Source of the DNA: an uncultured Collinsella sp.
Lineage (GTDB): Bacteria; Actinomycetota; Coriobacteriia; Coriobacteriales; Coriobacteriaceae
Direction of reading: 5' to 3'
Length of the DNA: 19,458 nucleotides
Assembly: GCA_902493615.1 (NCBI GenBank)
Contig: CABUQK010000025.1
Span: 1-19,458, forward strand
How positions within the stretch are numbered: the first letter of the stretch is position 1; every line of letters begins with the position of its first letter. The notes under the pieces were generated by a model. It did no database searches and was not told where the DNA came from. It worked only from the letters and a program-made list of their open reading frames with translations. Positions 7,760 through 14,270 of this stretch are shown piece after piece. A program made the position numbers and the translations under genes.

Positions 7760-7809
7760 ATTTTGAGCACCACAAACCAGACGGTCGCGGTGCCGCACGT
7801 TAATGGGTA

Positions 7810-7826
7810 TGTTAACGTACTCATAA
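7810..7826. promoter_or_regulatory. Operator-like site O2 (inverted copy)
   Basis: TGTTAACGTACTCATAA is the exact reverse complement of O1, about 64 bp away centre to centre. The core GTATGTTAACGTAC (7808-7820 region) is nearly palindromic. Its position in the galK-lacI gap suggests cooperative or looped binding. Confidence 0.7.
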
Positions 7827-7933
7827 CACAACGCATATCTATTTTTGAGAATCTGGTAATCGGTAGATTTTCGGCCGTGAACGGTGTGGCTGTATGGACA
7901 TATGGAGCAAAAGAACCGCCGATAGAAAAAGTA

Positions 7934-7948
7934 GAGTACGTTAACATG
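7934..7948. promoter_or_regulatory. Operator-like site O3 near the LacI-type regulator gene
   Basis: GAGTACGTTAACATG, in the same orientation as O1, lies about 90 bp before the regulator start codon. It suggests autoregulation. The rest of 7701-8039 contains no ORF I can support. Confidence 0.65.
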
Positions 7949-8039
7949 CGTCCGACGATAGCGGGCCTCGGCGCGGGATGTATTTCTGCCCGGGCCGGCA
8001 TTCACGCTATTCAGATCTCGCAAGGGTGAAGGTGATCCT

Positions 8040-9071
8040 GTGGCAAGGCGCCCGTCCAACGATACCAGTTCGCGTCCGGTCTCCATGGCCGACGTCGCCC
8101 GCGCTGCCGGCGTTTCGCAGCAGACGGTCTCGCGCGTTGCCAACGGCTTGCCCAATGTGAACGAGCAGCCGCGCCAGCGCGTACAGGCCGCGATGCAAGA
8201 GCTCGGCTTTCGTCCGAGTTATGCCGGTCGCTCGCTGCGCGACGGCCGTTACCATTCGGTCGGCCTGTGCGTCAACGATGTGACCAAGTTCGGCAACCTC
8301 TCAATGATCGACGGCATCGCCAGCGCTGCTCGTGAGCATAATTGTGCCATCACGCTGGTCGAGATGTCCAAGACCGAGGAGTTTTCGCTTGCCGAGGCCA
8401 CGCGTCGTATGGCCGCATTGCCGGTGGACGGCATCATCATCGGCATGAGTCGCATGGCGCCCGATTTTGAGACGTTTGATCCACTGCCGGGCATTGGCAC
8501 GGTCATCGTTACCATGTACGCGCACCCGCAGGTGACCACGGTCGATTCCGACCATTACGGCTGCTCGCTATTGCTTATGGATCACCTGTTTGAGCTAGGG
8601 CACGAGCAGATTCGCTATATTGGCGGCCCGTCATTCTCGGTCGACGAGCAATTTCGTCGCGCCGGTTGGCAGGATGCACTCGAGCGTAAACACATCGAGC
8701 CGGCAGAGCCGCTCGAGGGCGACTGGTCTGCCAACAGCGGCTACGAGGCCGGCAGGTACCTGGCCGAGCACGATCGCACCATGACGGCGATTTACGCGGC
8801 AAACGACCAGATGGCAAATGGCGCGATTGCCGCGCTGCGCGATAGCGGTCTGCGCGTGCCCGAGGACGTGAGCGTGGTGGGCGTCGACGATTCACTCGAT
8901 GATTTTGTGGCACACAACGAGCTCACGACCGTGCGATTCGATCTACATCAGCGTGGACGCGAGGTGTTTGAGCATGCGGTTCCCGAGGCGGGTACGGCGG
9001 GCAAAACCGTTGCCATCCGTATTCCCGGCCAGCTCATTATTCGACATAGCACGGCGATACCGCGCGCATAG
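8040..9071 (+). CDS. LacI/GalR-family transcriptional regulator (probable galactose repressor)
   Basis: 343 aa. The N-terminal helix-turn-helix reads SMADVARAAGVSQQTVSRVANG (15-36), followed by a hinge helix (FRPSYAGRSLR, about 57-67) and a periplasmic-binding-protein-type effector domain (about 72-335) with DGIIIGMS, GHEQIRYIGG and VPEDVSVVGVDD typical of the family. The start is GTG at 8040 with a GAAGGTG ribosome site; the alternative ATG at residue 16 would remove the beginning of helix 1. It is divergent from galK with three shared operator-like sites between them, so I infer that it represses galKT and itself. The effector is unknown, with galactose or a galactose derivative most likely. 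Confidence 0.9.
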   Translation: MARRPSNDTSSRPVSMADVARAAGVSQQTVSRVANGLPNVNEQPRQRVQAAMQELGFRPSYAGRSLRDGRYHSVGLCVNDVTKFGNLSMIDGIASAAREHNCAITLVEMSKTEEFSLAEATRRMAALPVDGIIIGMSRMAPDFETFDPLPGIGTVIVTMYAHPQVTTVDSDHYGCSLLLMDHLFELGHEQIRYIGGPSFSVDEQFRRAGWQDALERKHIEPAEPLEGDWSANSGYEAGRYLAEHDRTMTAIYAANDQMANGAIAALRDSGLRVPEDVSVVGVDDSLDDFVAHNELTTVRFDLHQRGREVFEHAVPEAGTAGKTVAIRIPGQLIIRHSTAIPRA

Positions 9072-9157
9072 TTTGTGCAGGTAAACGGCGTTTTATCGCA
9101 TTTCAATAACAATCGATAAGGATGCTGGCAGATAGCCGTGGCTATGAAGACGAGTGC

Positions 9158-9184
9158 TATGATAGACGGGCTCTTTTGTCTATC
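9158..9184 (+). promoter_or_regulatory. -10-like hexamer and 7-bp inverted repeat before the flavodiiron gene
   Basis: TATGAT (9158-9163) is a good -10 candidate. It overlaps the first arm of a perfect inverted repeat GATAGAC (9161-9167) / GTCTATC (9178-9184), which ends two bases before the AGGAGG ribosome site. The dyad could be an operator or a 5' mRNA hairpin. No convincing -35 is visible. Confidence 0.4.
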
Positions 9185-9200
9185 TAGGAGGCTTTGCCTG

Positions 9201-10361
9201 ATGGAGATCACCAAGGATATCCGCTACATTGGCGTTAACGATCACGACATTGACCTGTTCGAGGGCCAGTACGACGTGTCCGAGAACGGTATGGCATACA
9301 ACAGCTACGTTATCTTGGGCGACAAGATCGCCGTCGCCGATTCGGTTGACGCTGACTTTGTCGACGAGTGGCTCGGCAACCTCGAGGCCGTGCTCGATGG
9401 TCGTACGCCCGACTACCTGGTCGTTCATCACATGGAGCCCGATCACTCCGCCGGCATCGCTGCCTTTATGGAGCGCTATCCCCAGGCGCAGATCGTGGCA
9501 AGCATGGGCGCTTTCCGCATGATGGTCAACTACTTTGGCACCGACTTCCCCGAGCGCAAGATGGTCGTCAAAGATGGCGACGTGCTCGACCTGGGCGGCC
9601 ACAGCCTGACGTTTGTCGGCGCTCCCAACGTGCACTGGCCCGAGGTGCTCTTCTCCTACGAGTCCACCGACAAGGTGCTCTTTAGCGCCGACGGCTTTGG
9701 CAAGTTCGGTGCTAACGACATCGAGGATCCCGAGGGCTGGGCTTGCGAAGCACGCCGCTACTACTTTGGCATCGTCGGTAAGTTTGGCAAGTTCGTGCAG
9801 GCCGTGCTCAGGAAGGCCGCCGACCTGGACATCCAGATCATCTGTCCGCTCCACGGCCCCGTGCTGACCGAGAACCTGGGCTACTACCTCGACACCTATA
9901 ACACCTGGTCGAGCTATCAGCCCGAGGACGAGGGCATCACGATTGCCTATGCGAGCGTGTATGGCCATCTGAAGGCTGCCGTCGAGGAACTCGCATCTGC
10001 GCTTGAGGCTCGCGGCCAGAAGGTTTCCGTCTTTGACCTGGCTCGCGACGATATGGCCGAGGCCGTTGAGGATGCGTTCCGCTACGACCGCCTGGTGCTC
10101 GCTTCCATCACCTATCAGGGCGAGATCTTCCCGTTCATGAGCACCTTTATCCATACGCTCGCCGAGCATGCCTACCAGAACCGCACCGTGGCGCTCGTCG
10201 AGGCCGGCTCTTGGGCGCCCGCTGCTGCCAAGGTTATGACCAAGGAGCTCGAGGGCATGAAGGACATCACCCTGGCGCAGAACAAGGTGACCGTGCTGGG
10301 CTCGCTCAACGACGCCTCGCGCGCTCAGATCGAGGCCCTCGCCGACGAGCTGTCCAAGTAG
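9201..10361 (+). CDS. Flavodiiron protein (FprA/A-type flavoprotein)
   Basis: 386 aa; reduces O2 to water and/or NO to N2O in the cytoplasm of anaerobes, using electrons from rubredoxin or a similar donor. The N-terminal metallo-beta-lactamase-like domain (about 1-245) has the complete diiron ligand set: His77, Glu79, Asp81, His82 (HHMEPDH), His145 (NVHWPE), Asp164 (SADGFG) and His218 (CPLHGP). The C-terminal flavodoxin domain (about 246-386) begins ITIAYASVYGHL, the FMN phosphate loop. There is no fused rubredoxin or flavin-reductase domain, so it is the simple class A type. The ATG at 9201 has AGGAGG at 9186-9191; an upstream frame from 9138 lacks support. It is monocistronic, between the LacI gene and a strong terminator. 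Confidence 0.95.
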   Translation: MEITKDIRYIGVNDHDIDLFEGQYDVSENGMAYNSYVILGDKIAVADSVDADFVDEWLGNLEAVLDGRTPDYLVVHHMEPDHSAGIAAFMERYPQAQIVASMGAFRMMVNYFGTDFPERKMVVKDGDVLDLGGHSLTFVGAPNVHWPEVLFSYESTDKVLFSADGFGKFGANDIEDPEGWACEARRYYFGIVGKFGKFVQAVLRKAADLDIQIICPLHGPVLTENLGYYLDTYNTWSSYQPEDEGITIAYASVYGHLKAAVEELASALEARGQKVSVFDLARDDMAEAVEDAFRYDRLVLASITYQGEIFPFMSTFIHTLAEHAYQNRTVALVEAGSWAPAAAKVMTKELEGMKDITLAQNKVTVLGSLNDASRAQIEALADELSK

Positions 10362-10393
10362 CGACACGTTCACTTTTGACGCTCAACCATCAC

Positions 10394-10433
10394 AACCACC
10401 ACAAAGGGGACAGGCACCTTTGTGGTGGTTTTT
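10394..10433 (+). terminator. Terminator of the flavodiiron gene with GGGACAGG repeat core
   Basis: A perfect 14-bp stem AACCACCACAAAGG (10394-10407) / CCTTTGTGGTGGTT (10417-10430), with a 9-nt loop, is followed by TTTTT on the plus strand. The convergent DeoR gene stops 3 nt beyond it, but its transcript has no T-run here. The loop region contains GGGACAGG (10407-10414), which recurs inverted at 17585-17592. Confidence 0.85.
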
Positions 10434-10435
10434 AT

Positions 10436-11239
10436 TTAGTTGACGGCGATGATGAGGGCTGGACGTGCGCCGTCGGCGGTCTTGGCGATTGAGGTGGCAA
10501 CGGCGCCTTCGGGGTCTCGGTCCATCACGATGGCGTCGACATCGGTCAGCTTGGCAAAGCGGTACATGCCGCGTCCGTTAACCTTGCTGGCGTCCATGAG
10601 GGCGACGCTTTGATGGGCCGCGGCGATCATAGCCGTTTTGGTCTCGGCCATCTGCGGAAAGTCGGTCGTAAAGCCGCAGCTGGAGACAAAGGCGCCGGGG
10701 CACATGACGGCCAGATCGGCATGGACCATTTGGAGCGCCTGCATGGTGAGCGGTCCGTACAGATAACGATGGCCTTTGCGTAGCGCCCCGCCCAGCATGA
10801 CGACATCGACCGAGGGCATGCTCTCGTCGATATAATCGGCAATGGTAATGTCGGCCGTGATAACGGTGATGCCGTTGCGCTGATCGAGGAGCCGGACGAA
10901 CTCGAGCGCCGTGGTGCCCGAGTCGACGAGCAACGTGTCGCCGTCATTGACGAACTCGATGGCGCTTTGCGCGATGGCCTGCTTGGCGGCGACGTTGACA
11001 TTGATGCGGCGATCCTGCGTGGAAACAGTCAGACGCTTGTGGAGCGATACGGCGCCGCCATGTGTGCGGCGCAGCTTGCCGGACTCCGCGAGTGCGTCCA
11101 GGTCGGCGCGAGCGGTGACAGAGGAAACGCCAAAGGTCTGGGCAATTTCTGCCACCTGCACCGAGGCGTTATGCTCGAGCATCTCCATGATGGCGGCACG
11201 ACGCTCATCGGCGAAGGCTCGGGTTGTTGCGTGGGCCAT
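10436..11239 (-). CDS. DeoR-family transcriptional regulator of sugar metabolism
   Basis: 267 aa. The winged HTH runs RRAAIMEMLEHNASVQVAEIA (start near 13) through FGVSSVTARADLDAL (36-50) and GKLRRTHGGA (54-63), the DeoR signature. The sensor domain starts around residue 80 with LLVDSGTT (103-110), where DeoR proteins bind phosphorylated sugars. The start is placed at 11239, where GGAG lies 5 nt upstream; a longer frame from 11296 has no ribosome site and would run through the likely operator. It is divergent from the class II aldolase gene. I infer that it represses the aldolase and perhaps the lacAB operon, since LacR repressors belong to this family. Confidence 0.9.
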   Translation of the reverse strand: MAHATTRAFADERRAAIMEMLEHNASVQVAEIAQTFGVSSVTARADLDALAESGKLRRTHGGAVSLHKRLTVSTQDRRINVNVAAKQAIAQSAIEFVNDGDTLLVDSGTTALEFVRLLDQRNGITVITADITIADYIDESMPSVDVVMLGGALRKGHRYLYGPLTMQALQMVHADLAVMCPGAFVSSCGFTTDFPQMAETKTAMIAAAHQSVALMDASKVNGRGMYRFAKLTDVDAIVMDRDPEGAVATSIAKTADGARPALIIAVN

Positions 11240-11568
11240 AGCTGCTCCATTCTCGGCCAAATTTGCAGGAATTGTGTTGACTCTATTTTCGTTCATTTTC
11301 TTTTAGAGTAAGAAAATACCTTTCGATTACTTATCTTTTCTATAAAAGAAAGACGCTGAACGCTCAAAATTCAATATCGAACATGTCCGCTCGGTTCAAA
11401 TTCCTTCCGTTTACTTTTCAAAAACGACTGTATTGACCTGCATGGGCTCAATATCTCGCACGTGCAAAGCCGCTGAATTTCATACAATGAGCGCAGTAAA
11501 ACGCAAGGTAAAACGCCTTGTGAACAACTACGCCTCCAGATGCGGGCGAGGGAGAGGAGCAAACGCTC
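11240..11568. promoter_or_regulatory. Divergent control region between deoR-type and aldolase genes
   Basis: 329 nt of A+T-rich DNA. An inverted repeat TTTTCTT (11296-11302) / AAGAAAA (11310-11316) lies near the regulator. A related TTTCT-ATAAA-AGAAA dyad (11337-11351) follows 40 bp later. These resemble repeated DeoR-family sites. For the aldolase, TTGACC near 11434 and TACAAT near 11483 are promoter-like hexamers, but their spacing does not make a clean pair. No ORF seen. Confidence 0.5.
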
Positions 11569-12426
11569 ATGGCACTTGTTACCACCGAAAAGATGCTCAA
11601 GGACGCTCAGGCCGGCCACTACGCCGTCGGCGCGTTCAACGTTGAGAACCTCGAGTTTGTTATGGCCGTTCTGGCTGCTGCCGAGGAGACCAAGTCCCCC
11701 GTCATCATGCAGACCACCCCGGGCACCATCAAGACCGCTGGTCTGGACTACTTCTACGGCATGGTCAAGGCTGCCGCCGAGCGCGCTTCCGTGCCCGTCG
11801 CTCTGCACCTCGATCACGGCGATGGCTATGACCGCTGCATGCAGGCTTTCCGCACTGGCTACACCTCTGTCATGATTGACGGTTCGCACGAGTCTTTCGA
11901 GGACAACATCGCTCTGACCAAGTCCGTCGCCGACGCTGGCCGCGCCATGGGCGTGCCCGTCGAGGCTGAGCTCGGTAAGGTTGGCGGCAAGGAGGACGAC
12001 GGTCCCGCGGTTGAGGGCGAGAGCCCCTACACCGATCCGGCCGAGGCCAAGGAGTTCGTCGAGCGTACCGGCTGCACCTCCCTCGCAATTGGCGTTGGCA
12101 CCAGCCACGGTGTGTACACGAGCGATCCGCACATCGAGCAGTCCGTGGTCAAGGCCATCCGCGACGCCGTCGACGTGCCGCTGGTCCTGCACGGCACCTC
12201 CGGTGTGCCCGATGAGCAGGTTGCCGAGGCTGTGAAGAACGGCATCTGCAAGGTTAACTACGCCACCGAGCTGCGTCAGGCTTACACCAAGGGCTTCATG
12301 GCCTACATGGCCGAGAACCCCGCCTGCTTCGATCCCAAGAAGCCGGCCAAGGAGGGTATGCGCGAGATCACCGAGCTGGTTAAGATCCGCATGACCAACC
12401 TCAACTCTGTGGGCAAAGCAGAGTAA
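11569..12426 (+). CDS. Class II ketose-bisphosphate aldolase (KbaY/GatY/FbaA type)
   Basis: 285 aa. Zn-dependent aldolase cleaving tagatose-1,6-bisphosphate or fructose-1,6-bisphosphate to DHAP and glyceraldehyde-3-phosphate. Catalytic Asp82 and zinc ligand His83 lie in LHLDHGD, His180 in GTSHGVY and His208 in LVLHGTSG, at the same numbers as E. coli GatY. VEAELGKVGGKEDD (131-144) is the flexible-loop region. GKAE at the end is family-like. Sequence alone does not fix the substrate. Its divergent DeoR regulator and the absence of LacD beside lacABC make tagatose-bisphosphate cleavage plausible, but it could also be the housekeeping fructose-bisphosphate aldolase. The ATG follows GGGAGAGGAGC. 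Confidence 0.92.
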   Translation: MALVTTEKMLKDAQAGHYAVGAFNVENLEFVMAVLAAAEETKSPVIMQTTPGTIKTAGLDYFYGMVKAAAERASVPVALHLDHGDGYDRCMQAFRTGYTSVMIDGSHESFEDNIALTKSVADAGRAMGVPVEAELGKVGGKEDDGPAVEGESPYTDPAEAKEFVERTGCTSLAIGVGTSHGVYTSDPHIEQSVVKAIRDAVDVPLVLHGTSGVPDEQVAEAVKNGICKVNYATELRQAYTKGFMAYMAENPACFDPKKPAKEGMREITELVKIRMTNLNSVGKAE

Positions 12427-12453
12427 CAGCAAGGGTACTCTGATCCCACCGGA

Positions 12454-12598
12454 CGGTTTGGGCGGGTCCCGTACTTAGTTTCCAAAACGTCCTCGCGCAT
12501 GAAGGCCCCCGTTGTCTCGCTTCTTCGAAGCGTTGACAACGGGGGCCTTCGCGCTGCGGAATGATTTTGGAAACTAAGTACGGGACCCGCCCAAACCG
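12454..12598. repeat. 145-bp nested palindrome with perfect 34-bp arms
   Basis: The outer arms 12454-12487 and 12565-12598 are exact reverse complements over 34 bp. Between them, 12502-12516 pairs with 12535-12549 (15 bp) and 12518-12523 with 12527-12532 (6 bp, 3-nt loop), giving a hairpin within a hairpin. There is no T-run after either, so termination of the aldolase gene is only one possibility. The shape resembles a MITE-like or REP-like element; I saw no obvious target-site duplication. Confidence 0.85.
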
Positions 12599-12669
12599 CC
12601 CTGCTCAATCGCCCTTGTGGCGTTGGGGCGGAAAGGGTGGAGCGTGAGGGCTACTTTGTTGATGAGGGG

Positions 12670-12879
12670 TTAGTATGCCCGGGCTTGGTTGGGGAAGGTT
12701 TTGTCTAGGGATGCTTGGAGCTTTTCGAACGATGCTCGCAAGTTGTGGCTCTGGTTGGTTGAGCGTTTGGCTTTTGTGGTGGGGGAGTCGAGGAGGCCGT
12801 TTCTCTGTGTCGGGGGGAAGGAGAAAAGGTTTGCATGATTTAGGGATGGCTGCTGTGCTGCGCCGTTGGAAGAATGCAT
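12670..12879 (-). CDS. Possible small protein, 69 aa, unknown
   Basis: The frame starts at ATG 12879, 10 nt after GAGGAGG, and 2 nt after the stop of another minus-strand open frame, as if translationally coupled. The product is polar, without Cys or Trp after its first residues, with a possible C-terminal helix (SFEKLQASLDK) and the ending NQARAY. I recognise no family. A plus-strand 86-aa ORF overlaps it (12675-12935); that one is Gly/Trp-rich and looks less natural. Either may be noncoding. Confidence 0.27.
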   Translation of the reverse strand: MHSSNGAAQQPSLNHANLFSFPPTQRNGLLDSPTTKAKRSTNQSHNLRASFEKLQASLDKTFPNQARAY

Positions 12880-12881
12880 GC

Positions 12882-13076
12882 TTATGCGGCCTCCTCGATG
12901 TCCACCAAAAGGTTGCGCTCGGGGTATGCTGCTAGGCCCCGTGCGTTGGCAGTATTATGCCGCGGCTGCCGCAAAGAAGCGCTAAAGAAAGGCTTAACCT
13001 GGTTTGGTGTTACGATGAAACCGCAGGTCAAGGCTATTGAGTAACACTCTTGAAAGGTTTTGAGCTTAAGGGCTTT
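12882..13076 (-). pseudogene. Possible gene remnant without a start codon
   Basis: An open minus-strand frame of 65 codons ends at TAA 12884-12882 and begins right after a TAG at 13079-13077. It has no ATG or GTG start; one TTG lies mid-frame without a ribosome site. Its last part (GLAAYPERNLLVDIEEAA) reads like a genuine protein C-terminus, and the GAGGAGG inside it would serve the 69-aa ORF. It could be the 3' remnant of a deleted gene. No family recognised. Confidence 0.22.
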
Positions 13077-13132
13077 CTAAGGTTTGTGGCGTAGACGTGG
13101 CGCGGACGTGCGGAGCGTGTGAATGCTCGCTG

Positions 13133-14122
13133 TTAGCGTTGCGGTGCCGCGGCACGCACCTGCTCGATGACCTTTTCCATCGTGGCGTCGATGCGGTCCT
13201 TTTTGAGTTCGCATTCCCAGATGGTTATGGGCGTCCAGCCCATTTCGGTGAGCGCTGCCACGGCGGCACGGTCGCGCTCGACGTTGCGACGGAACTTTGC
13301 CTCCCAAAACTCAACATTGCGCTTGGGCTGGCTGGGGTTGCACTTGGGGCAGCGGTGCCAAAAGCAGCCGTTGACGAAGATGGCGATCTTGCGGCCGGGG
13401 AAGGCGATGTCGGGCTTGCCGGGAACCTTCCATTCCAAGCGATAGCCCGTAAGACCTGCTGCCCGCAGGCGCTGGCGAACGAGCAGCTCGGGTTTGGTGT
13501 TGGCGCGCTTGTTGCCCTTCATGGACTTTTTGATGGCGGCGCGACGGCGCACCAGTTCGCGCTCGTCGGCGGAAAGGTCCGAGGTGTCGATGCCGTCGAG
13601 CAGGCCGGGCTTGGCGCGCTTTTTGCTGCGGCGTTTAGGTGCGCGCTTGGGCTTGGTGGCGGGGTGTTCGGTCGTGGCGGCCTCGGCGTCGTTGACAGTG
13701 CCGTTGGCCTCGAGCCGGTCTTCCTTCAGCTCAATCAGGGCATCGATGAGCCCCTTGTCTGCGGGCATCCATTCCACCGTGGCAAGCGAGGTGCGCGGAA
13801 TCCAGCGGATATCAAGCTGGCGGTCGTGCTTCTGAGGCTTATCGGATTCATCGGCGAGCGAGCAGTAGTAGCACTCCATGGAGAGATGAAAATCGGGGTA
13901 GTCGTACTCAACGGTATAGAAATCGCGCAGGTTGGTGACTTTTACCTGCAGCTCCTCCATAAGCTCGCGGCGTACGGCGTCCTCGGGCGTCTCGCCGCGC
14001 ATGAGCTTGCCACCGGGGAACTCCCAAAGTCCCTGCATGTCGCCGTAGCCGCGCTGCACGGCAAGCAGCTCATCGGATCCTTCCTTGCGAATGATCCCAG
14101 CGGCAACATGAACAGTCTTCAA
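13133..14122 (-). CDS. Fusion protein: MutT-like Nudix hydrolase + Vsr mismatch endonuclease
   Basis: 329 aa in one uninterrupted frame. Residues 1-135 are a Nudix domain: the box starts G38, with E44, R52-E53 and E56-E57 (GGKLMRGETPEDAV then RRELMEEL), preceded by GLWEFPGG as in 8-oxo-dGTP pyrophosphatase MutT. Residues 137-200 form a basic linker (KPKRAPKRRSKKRAKP). Residues 200-329 are a Vsr (very short patch repair) endonuclease: NTKPELLVRQRLR (208-220), catalytic Asp238 in PGKPDIAF, NGCFWHRCPKC (251-261), NVERDR (279-284) and WECEL (302-306) with the expected Cys zinc ligands. The start is TTG at 14122, after GAGAGGA 6 nt upstream, giving the MutT-like MKTVHVAAGII. No dcm-type methylase gene is nearby. 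Confidence 0.88.
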   Translation of the reverse strand: MKTVHVAAGIIRKEGSDELLAVQRGYGDMQGLWEFPGGKLMRGETPEDAVRRELMEELQVKVTNLRDFYTVEYDYPDFHLSMECYYCSLADESDKPQKHDRQLDIRWIPRTSLATVEWMPADKGLIDALIELKEDRLEANGTVNDAEAATTEHPATKPKRAPKRRSKKRAKPGLLDGIDTSDLSADERELVRRRAAIKKSMKGNKRANTKPELLVRQRLRAAGLTGYRLEWKVPGKPDIAFPGRKIAIFVNGCFWHRCPKCNPSQPKRNVEFWEAKFRRNVERDRAAVAALTEMGWTPITIWECELKKDRIDATMEKVIEQVRAAAPQR

Positions 14123-14224
14123 CAGGAGTCCTCTCTCAACATCAACACGTGGCAGGGTAGCTACGCGTACCTTACACAACGGTAAGGCAAGCGTAAGCCA
14201 TATCGATGGTAGCCGACTCGTCTT

Positions 14225-14258
14225 CTTGCGACTATAGATGCCGTAGACTAATCGCAAG
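14225..14258 (+). promoter_or_regulatory. Candidate promoter and 7-bp dyad upstream of the ABC transporter
   Basis: TTGCGA (14226-14231) and TAATCG (14249-14254) with 17-nt spacing form a moderate promoter. A dyad CTTGCGA (14225-14231) / TCGCAAG (14252-14258) overlaps both hexamers. Another small dyad, CCTTAC (14170-14175) / GTAAGG (14182-14187), lies further upstream. Operator function is inferred. Confidence 0.4.
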
Positions 14259-14270
14259 AAAGGACTCGGT

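Larger units (their letters stand above)
12599..13132. other. Gene-poor stretch with no confidently supported gene
   Basis: About 530 nt between the palindrome and the Nudix-Vsr gene. The plus strand of the first half is rich in G and T and less G+C-biased than the neighbouring genes. Both strands hold short ORFs, of which the minus-strand pair listed separately is the better supported. I see no structured RNA, tRNA or clear terminator. Confidence 0.5.

Noticed and set aside
9180..10373. 397-aa minus-strand ORF antisense to the flavodiiron gene
   Set aside because: It is a shadow of the intact flavodiiron coding frame, with all diiron ligands on the plus strand.
11240..11296. Longer start of the DeoR-family gene at 11296
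   Set aside because: It has no ribosome site and would place the likely operator dyad next to or inside the coding region; the ATG at 11239 has GGAG 5 nt upstream.
12898..12906. TCCACCA as a possible tRNA or tmRNA 3' end
   Set aside because: No T-arm (GTTCRANNC), acceptor stem partner or cloverleaf is found upstream.
12675..12935. 86-aa plus-strand ORF with a GAGGGG site
   Set aside because: The product is Gly/Trp/Cys-rich low-complexity sequence reflecting a G/T-rich strand, and it overlaps the slightly better minus-strand ORF.
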